This document shows positions 24,253 to 38,589 of a DNA stretch of 64,000 nucleotides, piece after piece. Every line of letters starts with the position of its first letter. The first letter of the stretch is position 1. Source of the stretch: Antitrichia curtipendula (Eukaryota; Streptophyta; Bryopsida; Hypnales; Leucodontaceae); NCBI GenBank assembly GCA_951230915.1, contig OX579638.1, positions 1,630,696-1,694,695 on the forward strand. The letters run 5' to 3'. Both the position numbers and the translations under genes were made by a program. Below the pieces are notes generated by a model. It was not told the DNA's origin. It was given only the letters and a program-made list of their open reading frames with translations, and did not search any database.

Positions 24253-25293
24253 CAATTCAATGAATGTAAAGGAAATCATGGAACTAAATCTTTAGGTTAG
24301 ATTTAAGGTTAAGTATAGGTTATGTTCAAGAAATGAAATTTTAGGTGGATAGGATTTTCAAGTAAGTTTTCATTGATCTCTGTAAATTTCTTACTATGAA
24401 CTCTCATCTCGATAGATTTTCCTTGAATAGATTAATTTATGTAGAAAAAATGCATGATGGTTGTTACAATTTCAATTTCTGAGTATAATCAAGGAATTGT
24501 AGATTGAATTGAAGGATCTTAACATTAGAAAGTGTTTGGGTGGCTAATTTGAGTTATTGCGCTTCAATACAAGTCATTTTATTTCACAATGCACCTTTTT
24601 GAAGCAAATGGGTGATGGTGTTTGCGTCTAAGATCACTTATTGTAGAAAATAGTGTGTACAACAACTTTATTTTCAAGTATTGGATGTATTATTGTGGTG
24701 AGTTTATTTTTCCTACTTGATCTCCATGGCTTCACTTTAGTATGGGCAACCATCCAACACTTATTACCTTAAATGACAATAAAAGATCCCATTAAAAATG
24801 CTTTTGTCATTTATCAAACCTGGAAAATTTAATAATAAAATTTCAAGCATGATGGGATTGCAAATGATTGATTAAAGTGCAAACAAAACCATTATGATCA
24901 AAATGAATAGAAGAGGTACCACAAGTAAATTATACTATTGTTTGTAAAAGAAAGATGAACCAATTACCTCCAATAAAAGTGAAGAAATCATAGCACACAT
25001 AGCTCAAGCAATAGTCTTCTGAGTCGATGCATTGACATGTTTACCTTAAATTTGGTCTTAAACAATCCTCATAAAACTTGATTGTAAAGCTTATAACAAT
25101 AAACTTATAAAATCCTTTAACATAAAAGCAACACAACATTATTTTCTAGTTAAAACTAAACCCCAAGAAAGAATATTGGAATAAGGTATTCAAACTTCAC
25201 CACATTATTGATGTTTATAATCTAATCATATTGACATTTCAAAGTTAGACAATGATTGATTCATCAAAAAAATTCTCAATCCTACTTAGGATC
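24253..25293. other. AT-rich intergenic stretch, no gene seen
   Basis: Nothing recognisable between the degraded CACTA-like repeat and the next TTAA element. Confidence 0.55.
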
Positions 25294-25972
25294 TTAATCC
25301 CTAAAGTTCCATTGCCCTCTTGGAAGACAAAATGGATTTGAAGTAGGTTCCTATGGCTTCAATATTTGGTGAAACTTTTGAAATTCTCTTAAGTTTGAAA
25401 AATTCATTAGCTTTTGGGGAATATAAATTTTATTTCAGTTGGTACCTAGCAGCAAAAATTATACCACAATAAACCCTATATTGAATTTGGTGGGTATAAA
25501 AAAAACAATCCACAAAAAAATTTAATTTTAATTTTAAATTTAATTTATTATAGATTTTATTTTTATCTACATGGAAAGCTTTCATTAATTCCAGCCATTT
25601 GGATTGTGAAAGTTATGGAGCTTCTTGTTTTGCGGGCAATCAAAGCATCTTTTTGAAAAAATAAAATACAAATTTGTTATTGAGCTCAGTGTTTACATTT
25701 TTTCAAACAAAAATTTCTACAAGGTTAAATTTGATTTCTAGAACAATCTTAGCATTGGTATTAGTGTGTTTTATTTCTAATCTTGCTTATAAATATTAAT
25801 GATTTAGTTTTTCTCCCTATTACATACTTTCTTCTATTTAACAATTTTCTAAGGAATGAAGTCGTATTATTTTTTTAATTTTAATTTTTCTATGTTGTCA
25901 CCTTGATTCTTCATAGAAATAAAATTTAAAATCAAAATCTATATTGCAAAAATTTTAAGCTAAAAAGGTTAA
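25294..25972. mobile_element. TTAA-family element F, diverged
   Basis: It starts TTAATCCCTAAAGTTCCATT and continues in the complementary orientation of the 40553-41485 copy (AAAATGGATTT, GTAGGTTCCTATGG, TTAGCTTTTGGGGAATATAA, CATGGAAAGCTTTC). The right end is placed at a TTAA at 25969-25972, preceded by an AAAAAGG that is a poor match to the family terminus, so that border is tentative. Confidence 0.55.
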
Positions 25973-27199
25973 AGTCTCATAGACAATGGTCTAGATTTCT
26001 TCAAAACTTTTCAATGTAATCCTTAAAAATTCATGATAGATTTTTGAAAAGTTCTCAGTAAACTCTACTCTATAATATATACTTATAGTCTAATAATTTT
26101 GACATTGGAAAACTATAACACTATCTTAAAAATTTGAGAACAGATTTTTGAAGAGTTTTCAAGAAACTTTAGTACATAATTAATTGAATGTTGTTGACAT
26201 TAACCCCTAGGTGCTCAAATGATCATTTTTTGGTCATTGTCCAACTTTGGGGTAGAATTTTTGGACCAAAAACATAAAATTAATAATAGTAATAATAATT
26301 TAAAAAGAAGAAGATTGGATTGTCTTTCAATATTTGTATTCAAAACTAAAATTGCTACCTTCAAACAAAAATTATAAGAAAAATAGCATACATTATTTAA
26401 ATTGGACTGGTGCTGAAAAAATTAATATTTTGGAAAAGTGTCGGTGTTCTCATTATTGGATCTTATGCATTTTTCCACAAATCAATAGAAACTACAATTT
26501 TGACCAATAAAAAAAAATTCAAATGCTAAAGGTAGAAATTTTATTTTTGGTGAATTCTTGAAGTTATGTCTTCAAAATTCATTTGAAGAGAATCTAAAAG
26601 TATTTTTATAATTTTGACCATATGGATAATTTCTACTTTTTATGCTTCATATTATCTTATTTGATGTAAACTTCAAAAAAATTATAGAATGTCTATTTTA
26701 TAACACATTTGTGTTTTATTCAAATCCCTTGGGCTTTTAAGGGTTTAAAAATAGACAATGACTCATTTAAAAGAAAGTTTAAAAAATAAATTGATGTGAT
26801 TATGTCATTGATTCATTGAATATTATACAATTTAGAAGAGTACAAAATGAAAGAATCCAGGTTGTAATTTTTTCAATTCTATCCTACAAATCCAAAGTCA
26901 TTGATTTTTTTGTTAATTTATAAACAGTCAAAATCAAAATCATTGCCATAGCCAAAGGTCACCTTTGGCAAAAAATAATTAATAATTTAAATGACAAATA
27001 ATTTTGAAAATTAACAAGTCACTTTGCTGAATTTAAGGAAAATTAATTGTGAAGATAGCCAAAATATACCAATCTAACTATATGCCATTACATGTCCATT
27101 GTACAATTTCATGGGTGGAGAGGTCGTTTTTAATTATGAAATCCATTGTCCATCATGAATCCTCAAAGGGTATAAAAGGGTATAGGACAATTTGAAAAT
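25973..27199. other. AT-rich intergenic stretch, no gene seen
   Basis: A TTAACCCCTAGGTGC at about 26200 resembles a TTAA-family left end, but no matching right end was found. No genes are supported. Confidence 0.5.
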
Positions 27200-27825
27200 G
27201 AGAGCTTAACCGCTCATTGTCAAAATGCATGAATTGTGTTCAATGTAGAACTTTAGACCTCACTTTAGCATAGTAGATTATTTTTTTTGAAAAAATTTGA
27301 ACTCAAAAAGGTTGGTAATTCAATCTAAATTTCACCTCAAAAAAATCTGGTTGAGATTTAGAGCCTCCAATCAAAAGTTATAGACAAAATTCAGAGAGGA
27401 TAATGAAAATGCCTCCAAAAATGTCCCTTCCAAACCCTCTTTGAATTTTGTCCATAACTATTGATTAGAGGCTCTAAATCTCAAACATATTTTTTAAGAT
27501 GAAATTTAGATTGATTTATCAACTTTTTTTAGCTCAAAGGTTTTTGAAAAAATTTATTCTATTATGACAAAATGAGGTTTGAAGTTTTATATTAAACACA
27601 ATTTTTGCTTTTGACTTAACTATGTGAGCGGTTGAGCTTCTATTAATCAAAATTCACAAAGGGGTTGGAAGGTACATTTTTTCTTACTCTAATAAAAAAT
27701 CAATTGTTCATACCTAAGTTTGGCTTAACTAGGTATGAGCGGTTCATCTTCTATTAATCCTAATTTACTTATCTCACATGGGTTGTTTTACCTCCTACCA
27801 TCCCACTTGTATAAAGAGATTGTGT
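27200..27825. mobile_element. Fold-back MITE, copy 2
   Basis: Inverted arms share, left to right and complemented, GAGCTTAACCGCTCA, GACCTCACTTTAGCATAGTAG and CTCAAAAAGGTTGGT-like blocks. The interior and the right flank (CACATGGGTTGTTTTACCTCC) align with the fold-back element at 977-1578. The left outermost part is missing or changed. It is more diverged than copy 1. Confidence 0.65.
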
Positions 27826-29112
27826 GTACATCGTTTCTTTTAACAAAACTAACTATCGAATCTATGACTTGGAGAGTCTCCCTAATAGATATCCTCTCAG
27901 CATATGCAACATCTATATCACCCTCTCACATCTCCACTCACTTAGTGGCCTTGTCATCCTCTCTCGGGGAGGTCATTCTATGCATTTATACAACCCACGT
28001 GTGGCGAGGATTTTGGACCCTCTATTTACTTTTTCAAATTTAAATAAAAGAAAAAGAAAAAAATATGACTAGATTTCCCTACTTTGAAAGTTTACGTTAT
28101 GAATTATTGATAATTTTATACGTAAATTATAATTAGACACAAATTTTTGAAGTAAAAAGATACACTGTAAAGCTGAAAATAACTTTCACACCTCTATATT
28201 AAATAAGAAAGAATTATTTAAAAAATACATAGAAAATTCTCAAAAATGAGTCTCTATTGAAAGTTTATATTTCTTGAATATTGATGCAATGGTTGTCTAA
28301 ATGTGTTCTCTATAAATACTTGAATTGAAAAACATGTCATTTTAGTTCATTTTTCAACCTTCTCTAGAAATCATTTCATATATTATTTGGATTGAAGATT
28401 TTGGCAATAGAATCTTATAGTCTTGATTAAACAATGCTCAAAATTGTAGGCTAAAATTATAGTTTATTAAAAAATAAATAGGAGGTCAAAAGATCATTTA
28501 GCCACACGTGATATACTATAGATACACTAAGTGACCTCCCCGGGCATCCTATACAACACCACTTACAAAACACGCATTAGAAAAAAAATGAAACCTCAAA
28601 GGGATTGCTTTATAGTGAGAGATTCCTTTAATGGAACTCACAACCCCTTTGAGGGACAATGACTATTGTTTATCATCAATTAAAAATAATTAAAAAATAA
28701 TTTAGAATAGCAATCTAACGTGGTCGCACTAATGTTACATTAGATTCAAAAAAATTGTAATTTCTTATTTAATTTAACATGATTGTTTCTAGAATTTTAG
28801 AATTATTTAAGTGAATTGTCTCGGGTTGATCAAGCCTTCCTATTTAGTGGGTACCAAAATAAATAAAATAAAGTTGTTTTAGCCAACATTCTCTGTTGTT
28901 GCCATTGACCCTTCTGAGGGCTCATTTTTTTCCTAATATAGTGCTGCAAATTCATAAAGGGCTACATAGAATATACGACAACTCTTGTTCTGGTCTAGCA
29001 TTCCTTGACATTGTCTAAGCAACTCAAATAAGACCCAAATTCCCCATTTTACAAGATTGGTGAAAAATTAGGTACAACACATGTATGCATCTTCTCCACA
29101 AATAGCACTTCC
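27826..29112. other. AT-rich stretch with small imperfect inverted repeats
   Basis: A GGGGAGGTCA..CCACGTGTGGC block at about 27967-28010 recurs inverted at about 28500-28545, and a small hairpin (CCTCAAAGGG / CCCTTTGAGG) spans about 28592-28655. These are probably MITE remnants. No gene is supported. Confidence 0.4.
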
Positions 29113-29697
29113 TTAACTCCTAAAGTTTCATTGTCCCTACAAGGGACAAAAATCACAAAATGGATTTTGGGCAGGTTCTTATCATCTCAATTTTTACTGG
29201 GTTTTTTTAAAACTTTTTCATAAGATAAAAAATATTATTAGCTTTTAGGGAATATAGTTTTATTTCAGTTGGTGCTTGGAAGCAACATTTATGCTACAAT
29301 AACCTCAAAAGAAGGAAGACCAAGCAACAAAAAATCCACAAAAAATTGAAATACTATTTTTTACTATTTTCTTTTTTAGATTTTTTTTTGTCTACATGGG
29401 AAGCTTTGGTTATTCTATTTGGATTAGTGATGTGAAAGTCATGGAACTCCTTGTTTTGCAAGCAATCATAGCAACTTTTGGGAAGAAATTTTTTTAACTT
29501 TGAACGCTAATATCTTTCAATCTATATGGTCAAAAATCACAAATTTTGTATTTTGTGATCTAAGACAAGCATAGAACAAGATCCTATAGTTAGATTCTAA
29601 GAAAAATAATTTTTTAATTTCATAAGTGAACATAGAAGAAGTGGTAGTTTTGAGTGGTTTTTGACATAGTGAATGGCCTTGGGACTTTAGAGGTTAA
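29113..29697. mobile_element. TTAA-family element D, TTAA on both sides
   Basis: The 585-bp element begins TTAACTCCTAAAGTTTCATT and ends GGGACTTTAGAGGTTAA, with a TTAA at both borders. It is inverted relative to the 40553-41485 copy and shorter through internal loss. The left terminal region with GGGACAAAAATC and TGGATTTTGGGCAGG matches that copy. No coding capacity. Confidence 0.75.
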
Positions 29698-30960
29698 AGT
29701 CATATTTATGTCCTTTTAAATGTGAATATGAAAGACAGCCACCCTATCTATTGTGGCCTCAATGTTAGATGAAAGAACCAACCAAACTATATCCTTTAAA
29801 GTTGTTGTAAATCCTATGCACAACAACGGCACCCCATACTAGTGACAAGACTTGCTACTATACAAGAAAGACAAACAAGATTTGATGTAGAGTGGATTTG
29901 GCTTGGTTCACAATACTTGGATGCTGCATTCAAGGTATTGTACAACATCAAACTATTTAGGTAGGGCTATGAGGCACATCGATAATTAAAAAACTCTACC
30001 ACGTGTGATGTGTTTTTGAATATGTGCACAGTTCATTAACGTTGACGGCATGCACTAAATCTTCACTTGTGTTGATCCTATTGATGCTTGTAGGCTCTAT
30101 TCTATCTACAATTCATTGATATTGCTTATGAAGTAGTTGCTTCCTAATGTCAAGGCCAAATTGGAAGATTTGTTACTTGTCCATCACAGGGGGCCTTACT
30201 AGTACATTGACATCATGCAACAATGGGATGGCTTGTCATTCAGATTTTTGCAATAGCGTACGCCACAGATATTGCGTTCGGCATCCTACTTGAGACATAA
30301 ATTCATGTCGTCTTTGTGATGAGGGCATGCATACAAAATTGCATCAACAAAGAGAGCTTTGTAATACCTCTTAAAGCTGATACCATTGACCATACTTTTG
30401 AAGCTCCACTAACCATGTGAAAATTAACGTCATCAAAGTATTCATAGTTGGAAATGGCCCCCAAACCAAGACTTCCATCATATGAGACACTAAAAAAATC
30501 TTTGTAGTTTTTAAATATGTTTCAAGGTTGAAAATGATGTGTTTTGCTAAAATTGCAATATATATTTGAACCCTAAAAAAATATTGATTTGTGAGGATTA
30601 TTAAACCATTTATTTCTTCCATAACATTTAAATTTTTTATACAATATTGATCCAAAATCTCCATCACAAGGTCTCTTCGGGGTCAAACGTAGGGCCTAGA
30701 AACCTTCAGTTGGGCATCGGTAGTAACGCATCAACGCAAAGAGCAACAAAATCCTAGTGTGATATTCTTCAAAGTGGTAATCAATTTGTTGAACTTGAAG
30801 TCAACCCAATACAATAGCCTTTCCATGACAAAAAACCTATTCTAAATTTTTTTTAACATGTAATGTAGCAAAACTCCTAGCTATGCCACAAATCATTCAC
30901 AAGGCCCTATACACTTGTGCCGCCAAGTGTTTTAGTACGTGCATTTCAAACTTTCAAATG
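29698..30960. other. AT-rich intergenic stretch, no gene seen
   Basis: The longest frames are short and without recognisable content. Confidence 0.55.
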
Positions 30961-32651
30961 TTCTACAAAGTGACACTTGTCACCAATAGGATCTCCTCCC
31001 TTTGAATCTTGTGAAGAGCGAGGGAGACAACAACAATGGGATCCAGTTGCCATCCAAAGAGAGACCATCGACAGTGGAAGTTAGAGTCGGAAGTTGGAGT
31101 GGGGTTTCCAAAATCCGGCAGTTCCAAGGAGGTTTATTGTCCCAAACCAACTGGACCTCGGGGCCTGACCCAACCTCCGTAACCCGGTCCTTCGGGCTTC
31201 AGCCCAGCCCGTTTGTCACGGCCTGGATTACAGGCTCTGCCACATGGCGGCAAACAACCCGGCCCAAAGGCAGGACCACCCACCTGGGCCGACTGCAGAA
31301 CCTTTTGACCCGCCGACCAGCTTTCGGGAATCGGGATGGGGCGATAAGCCAAGAGAGCCACAGATTTGACAACACAGCAGCAGATCCGTCGGATGGGACG
31401 GAAGGCAGAAAGACGACCGGCCCTGTTCAGCTTCTAGGATTGGCAAAGGAAAACACTGAACAACCTTGCCACTTCGCAACGACAGGCTTACCGGTCATCA
31501 TTCGAGTACCAATTATTCATTTTCCTACATTTTCAATCCTTTCAAGGTTCCTCGGCAGTCTGCACTGACTCTTGATTCAAGCAAAATACGCTCCCAAAAG
31601 AGTCTCCCTACTAAGTGCAAAAAAGATACCAAACGAGCATTTCAGAACCTGTGGAAATTCAAATCACCATGCACATTGCGGCAGTAATCATGAATATTTG
31701 CCCGACACCTTCCTACCAACCATGAATGTACGGAACAAGTCTCATGCAGGTGAATATAAAATACAATCATCCGCTCAAGATTGACAACGTGCCCTTTACA
31801 ATAATACGCTTCACTTATCGTAATAAACAAAGGAACCTCTTGCAAGTGCCAAGCCAGCTAATGCAGACTAACCAACGTAAGGCTACGCTGGAAAGTCTGC
31901 TCTACAATGCCAGCAGTGTCGAGACTGAAGTAGGACGTAACCAAGCGACGACAAAAAGATAAGACAGAACCAAGAGTGAGCCTGCACTCTGCACCTCCTC
32001 TGGAGGGAAAGCGCGAATAAAAGAAAACCCCAGCAAAAGACCAATATTGAAGCTCATATTTTCTAACCATCGACGGATCTCCAACGTTCTAAAATCATCT
32101 AAACTTTTCTGGATTCGTTTGACCGTTCGCTTTCAGGTGTAAAAGCCGGTCCACATAAAGGTAACTGCACGACACATAAATATTCGAAATTGCGTGAGGA
32201 ATTCACTTTCGCAGCATTTCAGTCAGCTGCAGCCAAGAACTGAACTACCAGGATTGTCAACAACAGTCGTAGAAACCAACCCCCGAAACAAACAAGCAGT
32301 CCCCGAACATACTGGACACGTGAAATGACTGATCCAGGAACAAAGAGTGAAATATAAAGAAAGATGCTGGACATGGTCACAATTAAATGTACACCTCGTC
32401 TCCAACACCGAAAGGATGGGACAACGAGGCGAATGTGACACATCAATCAGACGGGTTCTGCATCCTTTAAACCCAAAAACAGAAGATGCAGATGAGATAT
32501 GAGAACTCACAGATTAACTATCTAGTAAAGATCGTGCCAGTAGGCTCCATTATAAAAACATCCTACTTAAGCAAGTGCTAAAGCTTCCCAATAGACCAAC
32601 ACCGATCCAACTTCTCACTCAATTGTAGGGTCAATTTCTCTCGTCTAAATT
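30961..32651. other. Higher-GC stretch downstream of the 14-3-3 gene, unassigned
   Basis: From about 31000 the GC content rises and stays higher through to the 14-3-3 gene. The 31140-31330 part is very GC-rich. The longest frame (plus, to 31568) has no ATG at its start and no recognisable domain. The stretch may contain 3' untranslated exons of the 14-3-3 gene, an unrecognised neighbour or a repeat. Confidence 0.35.
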
Positions 32652-34039
<1,388 letters not shown>

Positions 34040-34264
34040 TCTGGCTACGGACTGCGCTCAGCAAGGCCGCTAACTCCGAGCTTGAAAACGGCCGACGAGG
34101 ACCAACTCCTCAGCAAGAACAATCTAGCACAGCTAGAACAAAAGAGCGATCTGGATGTCACCTGGGTACCCTCGCAATGAGCACGAAAATGCAAGATCTG
34201 TGCAGAGATGCGAAGGAAAAGGAAGAAAGTTAAGTTAAGGCTCCCACGAGAAGCTGGGGAGGGC

Positions 34265-34273
34265 CTAGGGTTT
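34265..34273 (-). promoter_or_regulatory. telo-box AAACCCTAG upstream of 14-3-3
   Basis: AAACCCTAG on the minus strand, about 225 bp before the 14-3-3 ATG, fits the placement of telo-boxes near transcription starts of highly expressed plant genes. This is known for the motif; use here is inference. Confidence 0.45.
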
Positions 34274-34356
34274 GAAGGAAAGCCAATCGTGGGCACTGTG
34301 AAATTACTCCTGGGCTGCCCGCAGCCAGACCCACCCCCTCATCAACTGAGCGAATT

Positions 34357-35510
34357 TCCGGTTGACACCTGGAAGGGTGACAGCTCTTCAGAGGCCGCTG
34401 AGGGAACGGTTTGAAATTTCTCCGGACAGTAGACGACTGGACGGAGTCGGACGGAAGTGGACGGAAATGGACGGAAATGGAGATGGAGTCACGCAGTTGT
34501 CAACGTGGCAGTGCTAGCTTTGTAGTTGTATAATCAGCGCTGATTACACTAATTGGGAGTTTATCATCACACTAAATGTTCGTATGCGACTCCTGCCAAC
34601 TTAGTAAGGTAAGTTAGATGCACCTAAAACACACACTTTTTTCCAAAGTAGAAATTTAGAACACAGTTCCAAAAAAAATATCATGAATGAATGAAAGCAA
34701 AAGTATTTGAGAATTTTTAGAGTTTGTTTGAGTAAGGTAGGGGGCTGTTAAAGCAACCCTTTAAGAGCTGATTGCATTTTTAGGGAAGCTAAACTCCTTG
34801 AAATAATTTTCAGTAAATTTTACTAGGAAGAAAAATGGAATTGACATCTAATCCAAGTCGTTTCATATTTTTTGGACCTTCGTGGAATTAGTTACAAATT
34901 TTTTAAGTTGAAACGCAGTGGTTTCTAAAAGCGACTCCCTCCTGAAATGTCCAACGTTGGTACATTGAAGAAAATAAGATGTACCTCTGTGTTAGAGGTC
35001 GCTTTTAGAGACAAGTTGCTTTTACAGACCCCTACCTTAGACTATGAATTTTCAAAGTTGACATTACGGAAACACCTACTATTGACCCAAGAATACCTTT
35101 AATAGAACATTTTCAAATAACTCAATTTCCTTTTGAAAACTATGATAGAATCACTCCTAGTCAATCACTTAAGCGATTCCATGCATGTTATAGCAATAGA
35201 AGGCAATGTAAATTTTTTGCCATGTATGAAGATGGAAATCACGAGGATTGCGATTTTTTTGGTAATTTTATGCCTTGAATCGAAATTTCTACAAATTTTG
35301 GAAGCCCTGATTGGTTTGAACCGATACGCAATGTAAAGAGTCTGCCATTTCCGACGACACCTGGAGGATGAAAGCTCTTCGAAGGCCGCGCAATGAGAAG
35401 TTTGAAATTGTTTGACAGTGCACGGAACTGGGAACTCAGGCAATCAAACCGCGACGTAAGGCAATAATGAATTATTTAGTGTTGAAGACGAGTTACCATT
35501 TACACTAAAT
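34357..35510. repeat. Diverged direct duplication flanking a roughly 750-bp AT-rich insert
   Basis: Sequence at about 34357-34590 recurs in the same orientation at about 35345-35510. Shared blocks include ATTTCCG..GACACCTGGA, AGCTCTTC, AAGGCCGC-like, TTTGAAATT and ACACTAAATGT. The copy nearer the 14-3-3 gene also has a short GGACGGAAATG tandem at about 34438-34480. The stretch between the copies is AT-rich and without a gene. It includes TTTTTTCCAAAGTAGAAATT near 34639, also seen in the fold-back element. Confidence 0.55.
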
Positions 35511-36059
35511 GTCAGTGAAGTGCATGTTGAGGATTGATAATTAAGGGTTCTTAGTTAGAAATTCATCTCATATAGAATTTGGCAAATAAATTCAACCAAG
35601 CATGAAAAACTACATTCAACTGAGTATTGCTGACATATTTGTTCAGTTACAGCCTGACATGTGATAGTTGTCTTCTCAAATGTCTACACAACATGACAAA
35701 AGACACTCATGTATTGGAAATGTGCAAGATCAAACTGCTGCACATTTGATTTGAGAGAGTTCTTCAGAGACACCTTACTCAACAAGTCTAATTGAAATCT
35801 GTACATATTCAGTGGAGTGCTGACTCCAAGAGTATCCAACGAGGAAACCCACAGCAGTGTGAAAGCAAATACAGCATTGTCCCACTACTTTTTCTGCAGC
35901 AGGCAGCGGGAAGAACGATTCAATTACGACATCACCGATCATAAGCTAATTCTCGAAACGTCCCTTTTGGTCTAGGTTACAAGCCCGGTAAACTACCAGA
36001 TTACTGGCAATATCAAGAATTTGCAACTTCTGTTGGAAACTCTTCAGTATCTTCATCCT
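35511..36059. other. Stretch downstream of POLD4, no separate gene seen
   Basis: This probably contains the 3' untranslated region of the POLD4 gene; no polyadenylation site can be assigned with confidence. Confidence 0.4.
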
Positions 36060-37326
36060 TCAGACTCGACCCTCCCAGAGCGCATCAGGGTTGCCTCCCA
36101 CACGCTCCAGAAGATTCTTGACATGCAGAGGAGGGTTGAGCCCAAACCGACGAGCCCGTTCGAATCGCTCGAGTCGACTGACTCCTAAGCATGGGCCGTA
36201 AGCCATGTTCATATCAAACTGTCTTAGAATCTCCTCGACATCGTCATAATCTGAACACGCATAGTCAAGTGTTAGAAAGAATGAAAACTCAAACACTCCG
36301 TGGACAACAGGCTGGAGATGTGATCCTAATCGAGAAGTCAGGTAATATGTGAAGCTCTAATTAACCAGGAATCATATCTCATTTATTCAATCAGAAGTCC
36401 AAAGAAGTCCAAGAGTTAATCAAACTTCGAGAATATCTGAGCTTCAAAAAGCCTGTCAATCACATCAGTGTTATCGGAAAAAGAAGCCTTCCAGCAAGTT
36501 CCATTTCATAGGGAAAAACACAATTGGCATAGACTGCCTTCTTTCCATTCCTGTTTTCAAACACTCTGTTATCAAGCTCTAGGTACATATACAAAGAGTA
36601 CAAAACATCAAAAAATCGTTCAATTTATTACAGAACTCGAAATCGGAAAACAGAATAAAATGTCACAGCTTTCAGCCATACTTCCATACATATCCGAGCA
36701 CGATAAAGAAACCTGCTGATAACACCAGGGTTACCAAAATGTGAGATCTTCCACTTTAATCCTAATTCTCCTAGTTGTCTGATTGCCTTAGACTTATGCG
36801 TTCTTTTCTACTCAGTTCTTGAGCTCGAAGTGCATAATCTAAGTCCGAAAGGATTTCATAAGGATTTCAATATATACTGAAATAGAGATTGTAGAACGGG
36901 ATATAATAGGTTGAACGCGTTCTCTGTTATCTTTGAAAGTTCGAACCACAAAACCTAACACGAATAGAAAACCTGTTCTCAGCGAAGAAAAACGCTGGAC
37001 ACAAAACACGATGTAAGAGAAACGATTGCCCGGCCGTATCAGGAAGGTAAGTGCAGGAGCACCAACTGCATAAAAGCCCTAAAAGCACAGCGGTTTCTGG
37101 TCTCGTGCTTACCTTCATTCAAATCCTTTCTCCCAGACGAGATGAGGGCAGCAGGCTGCGAGTCTCCAGCTCCAACAGTGCCGCCACCAGAACCGATGTC
37201 GTCGAATGCACCGTACACTGGATCCCTGGACTTGTACGAGGCGGCAGAGAGCACCTTACTGCTGGTAACCCCCGTCGCGGAACTCTTTCGTTTCGGAAAG
37301 TGAGAATGCATGTTGCGTGTCGCCAT
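36060..37326 (-). CDS. POLD4: DNA polymerase delta subunit 4, two exons, 134 aa
   Basis: POLD4 (p12/Cdm1) is the smallest subunit of replicative DNA polymerase delta. It bridges the catalytic subunit and accessory subunits in the nucleus and modulates PCNA contacts. Exons are 37326-37113 and 36250-36060, joined by an 862-bp GT-AG intron in phase 1 (the GAT codon for Asp72 is split), 405 bp including TGA. The conserved C-terminal domain is plain: ILRQFDMNMAYGPCLGVSRL at about 79-98, then ERARRFGLNPPLHVKNLLE to residue 120. The N-terminus MATRNMHSHFPKRKS is where a PCNA-interacting motif sits in relatives, here weak. The first in-frame ATG (37326) was chosen. The rest of the N-terminal half is low in conservation, as usual for the family. 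Confidence 0.93.
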
Positions 37327-38109
37327 CAGAAATGTAGAGAAAGCGTTCTGCAAAGGTTGGAAAGAAGGCAGTCAAAGTGTGAGCAATGAGCAGAGGAGCG
37401 GCGGGGACGAATGCCAGAGCAGATTTGAACGGGGCTGCGAGAGGGAGCGTGATGGAGAAGCTTGGGAGTGCGAAACAAAAGCGCGGGGGATGGTAGACGA
37501 AGGAGCCTTTTGGGAATTTGGAAGAGGGTCGACGAAGCGCCGCTGACGAACTGCCTCATCCAACGGATGAATTCTCGTCGACTTCTGTCCAAGTTGAAAT
37601 GGTCAGTTCCAGGGTTAAGGTGAGTTTACCCATAAGCCACACCAATCAAAACTGAGAATTATTACTATTGAGCGTGAATCATTTTTCTTGGATCTTGTTG
37701 GCAAGTGAAAGGTAATTTCATAAACACAATTGGGTATGAATTATTTAGACATTGTATTATTAAGTTATGAAATTTCAAAGTAGTTTAGGTGTAACAAAAA
37801 TTGAGACTAGGCTTTCATGCTCTGATTGTGTACATCTTGTGTCATCAATATTTAGGATTTACTATCACTTTTGACCCAAATGTAGGTGTTGCATTTTGGG
37901 CAATGTTGGTTATAGATAGACTCTATACCTTAGTCAAAGGCTTTTGACAATAAAGGTGTGTTACTTCAAATTTTGTCTATTGTGGTTTTCAATACATACA
38001 CTTGGTTAATAGGGGCAAGATTTATGATTAAATGTTTTTGTTTTTTGTTTTTTGTTTTGAAATTTCCTCCACCCTTTGAAACTATGAGGTGGTGCATCAA
38101 AAAGGGTTA
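37327..38109. other. POLD4 upstream region, then AT-rich spacer
   Basis: About 37330-37620 is GC-rich and probably holds the POLD4 promoter and 5' untranslated region. Frames on both strands there look incidental. The remainder is AT-rich without features. Confidence 0.45.
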
Positions 38110-38589
38110 CTCCCTCCATCCCAAAATGATTTTTTTGTTAGACATAATATTATGGATTAAGCTTTGAAATAATAGTTTTTTTTTAAATCCGTTTTAACTT
38201 GTAAGTAAAGTTCCATGCTTTCCTATTGTCTTGAAATTTTGAATTTGGGATTAGTTTTCAAAATGTGGTTCTGGAGAAATTTAAAAAAGGATTTTGGAAT
38301 TTTTTAAAGAATACCAATGACCACTCAATTGTTCATTGTAGGCCCACTCAATCTCTTATTGTTGGCCTTGAACTATGTGCAAAGTCAATAGCGAGTTGAG
38401 ATTTAGAAAAGTTTGACTTGACTCTAGTCCATGTGCATCTTCTAAGGAAGCAATTCATAATAAGTGCCTCCAATGGAAGAAGGTTAACTTTGATGAGCTC
38501 CTTGTTTCAAGGATTTGGCCACTATACTTCTATAGTATGTACAAAAAGCAGCACCAAGCCATGTCTATCATGCCAGTGCTCAAACGAGC

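Noticed and set aside
26200..26745. An eighth TTAA-family element
   Set aside because: Only the left terminus (TTAACCCCTAGGTG) fits; no matching right terminus or interior was found.
31002..31568. 188-codon plus-strand frame as a gene
   Set aside because: It opens with a TTG rather than ATG, has no recognisable domain, and overlaps equally long frames on the other strand in a GC-rich patch.
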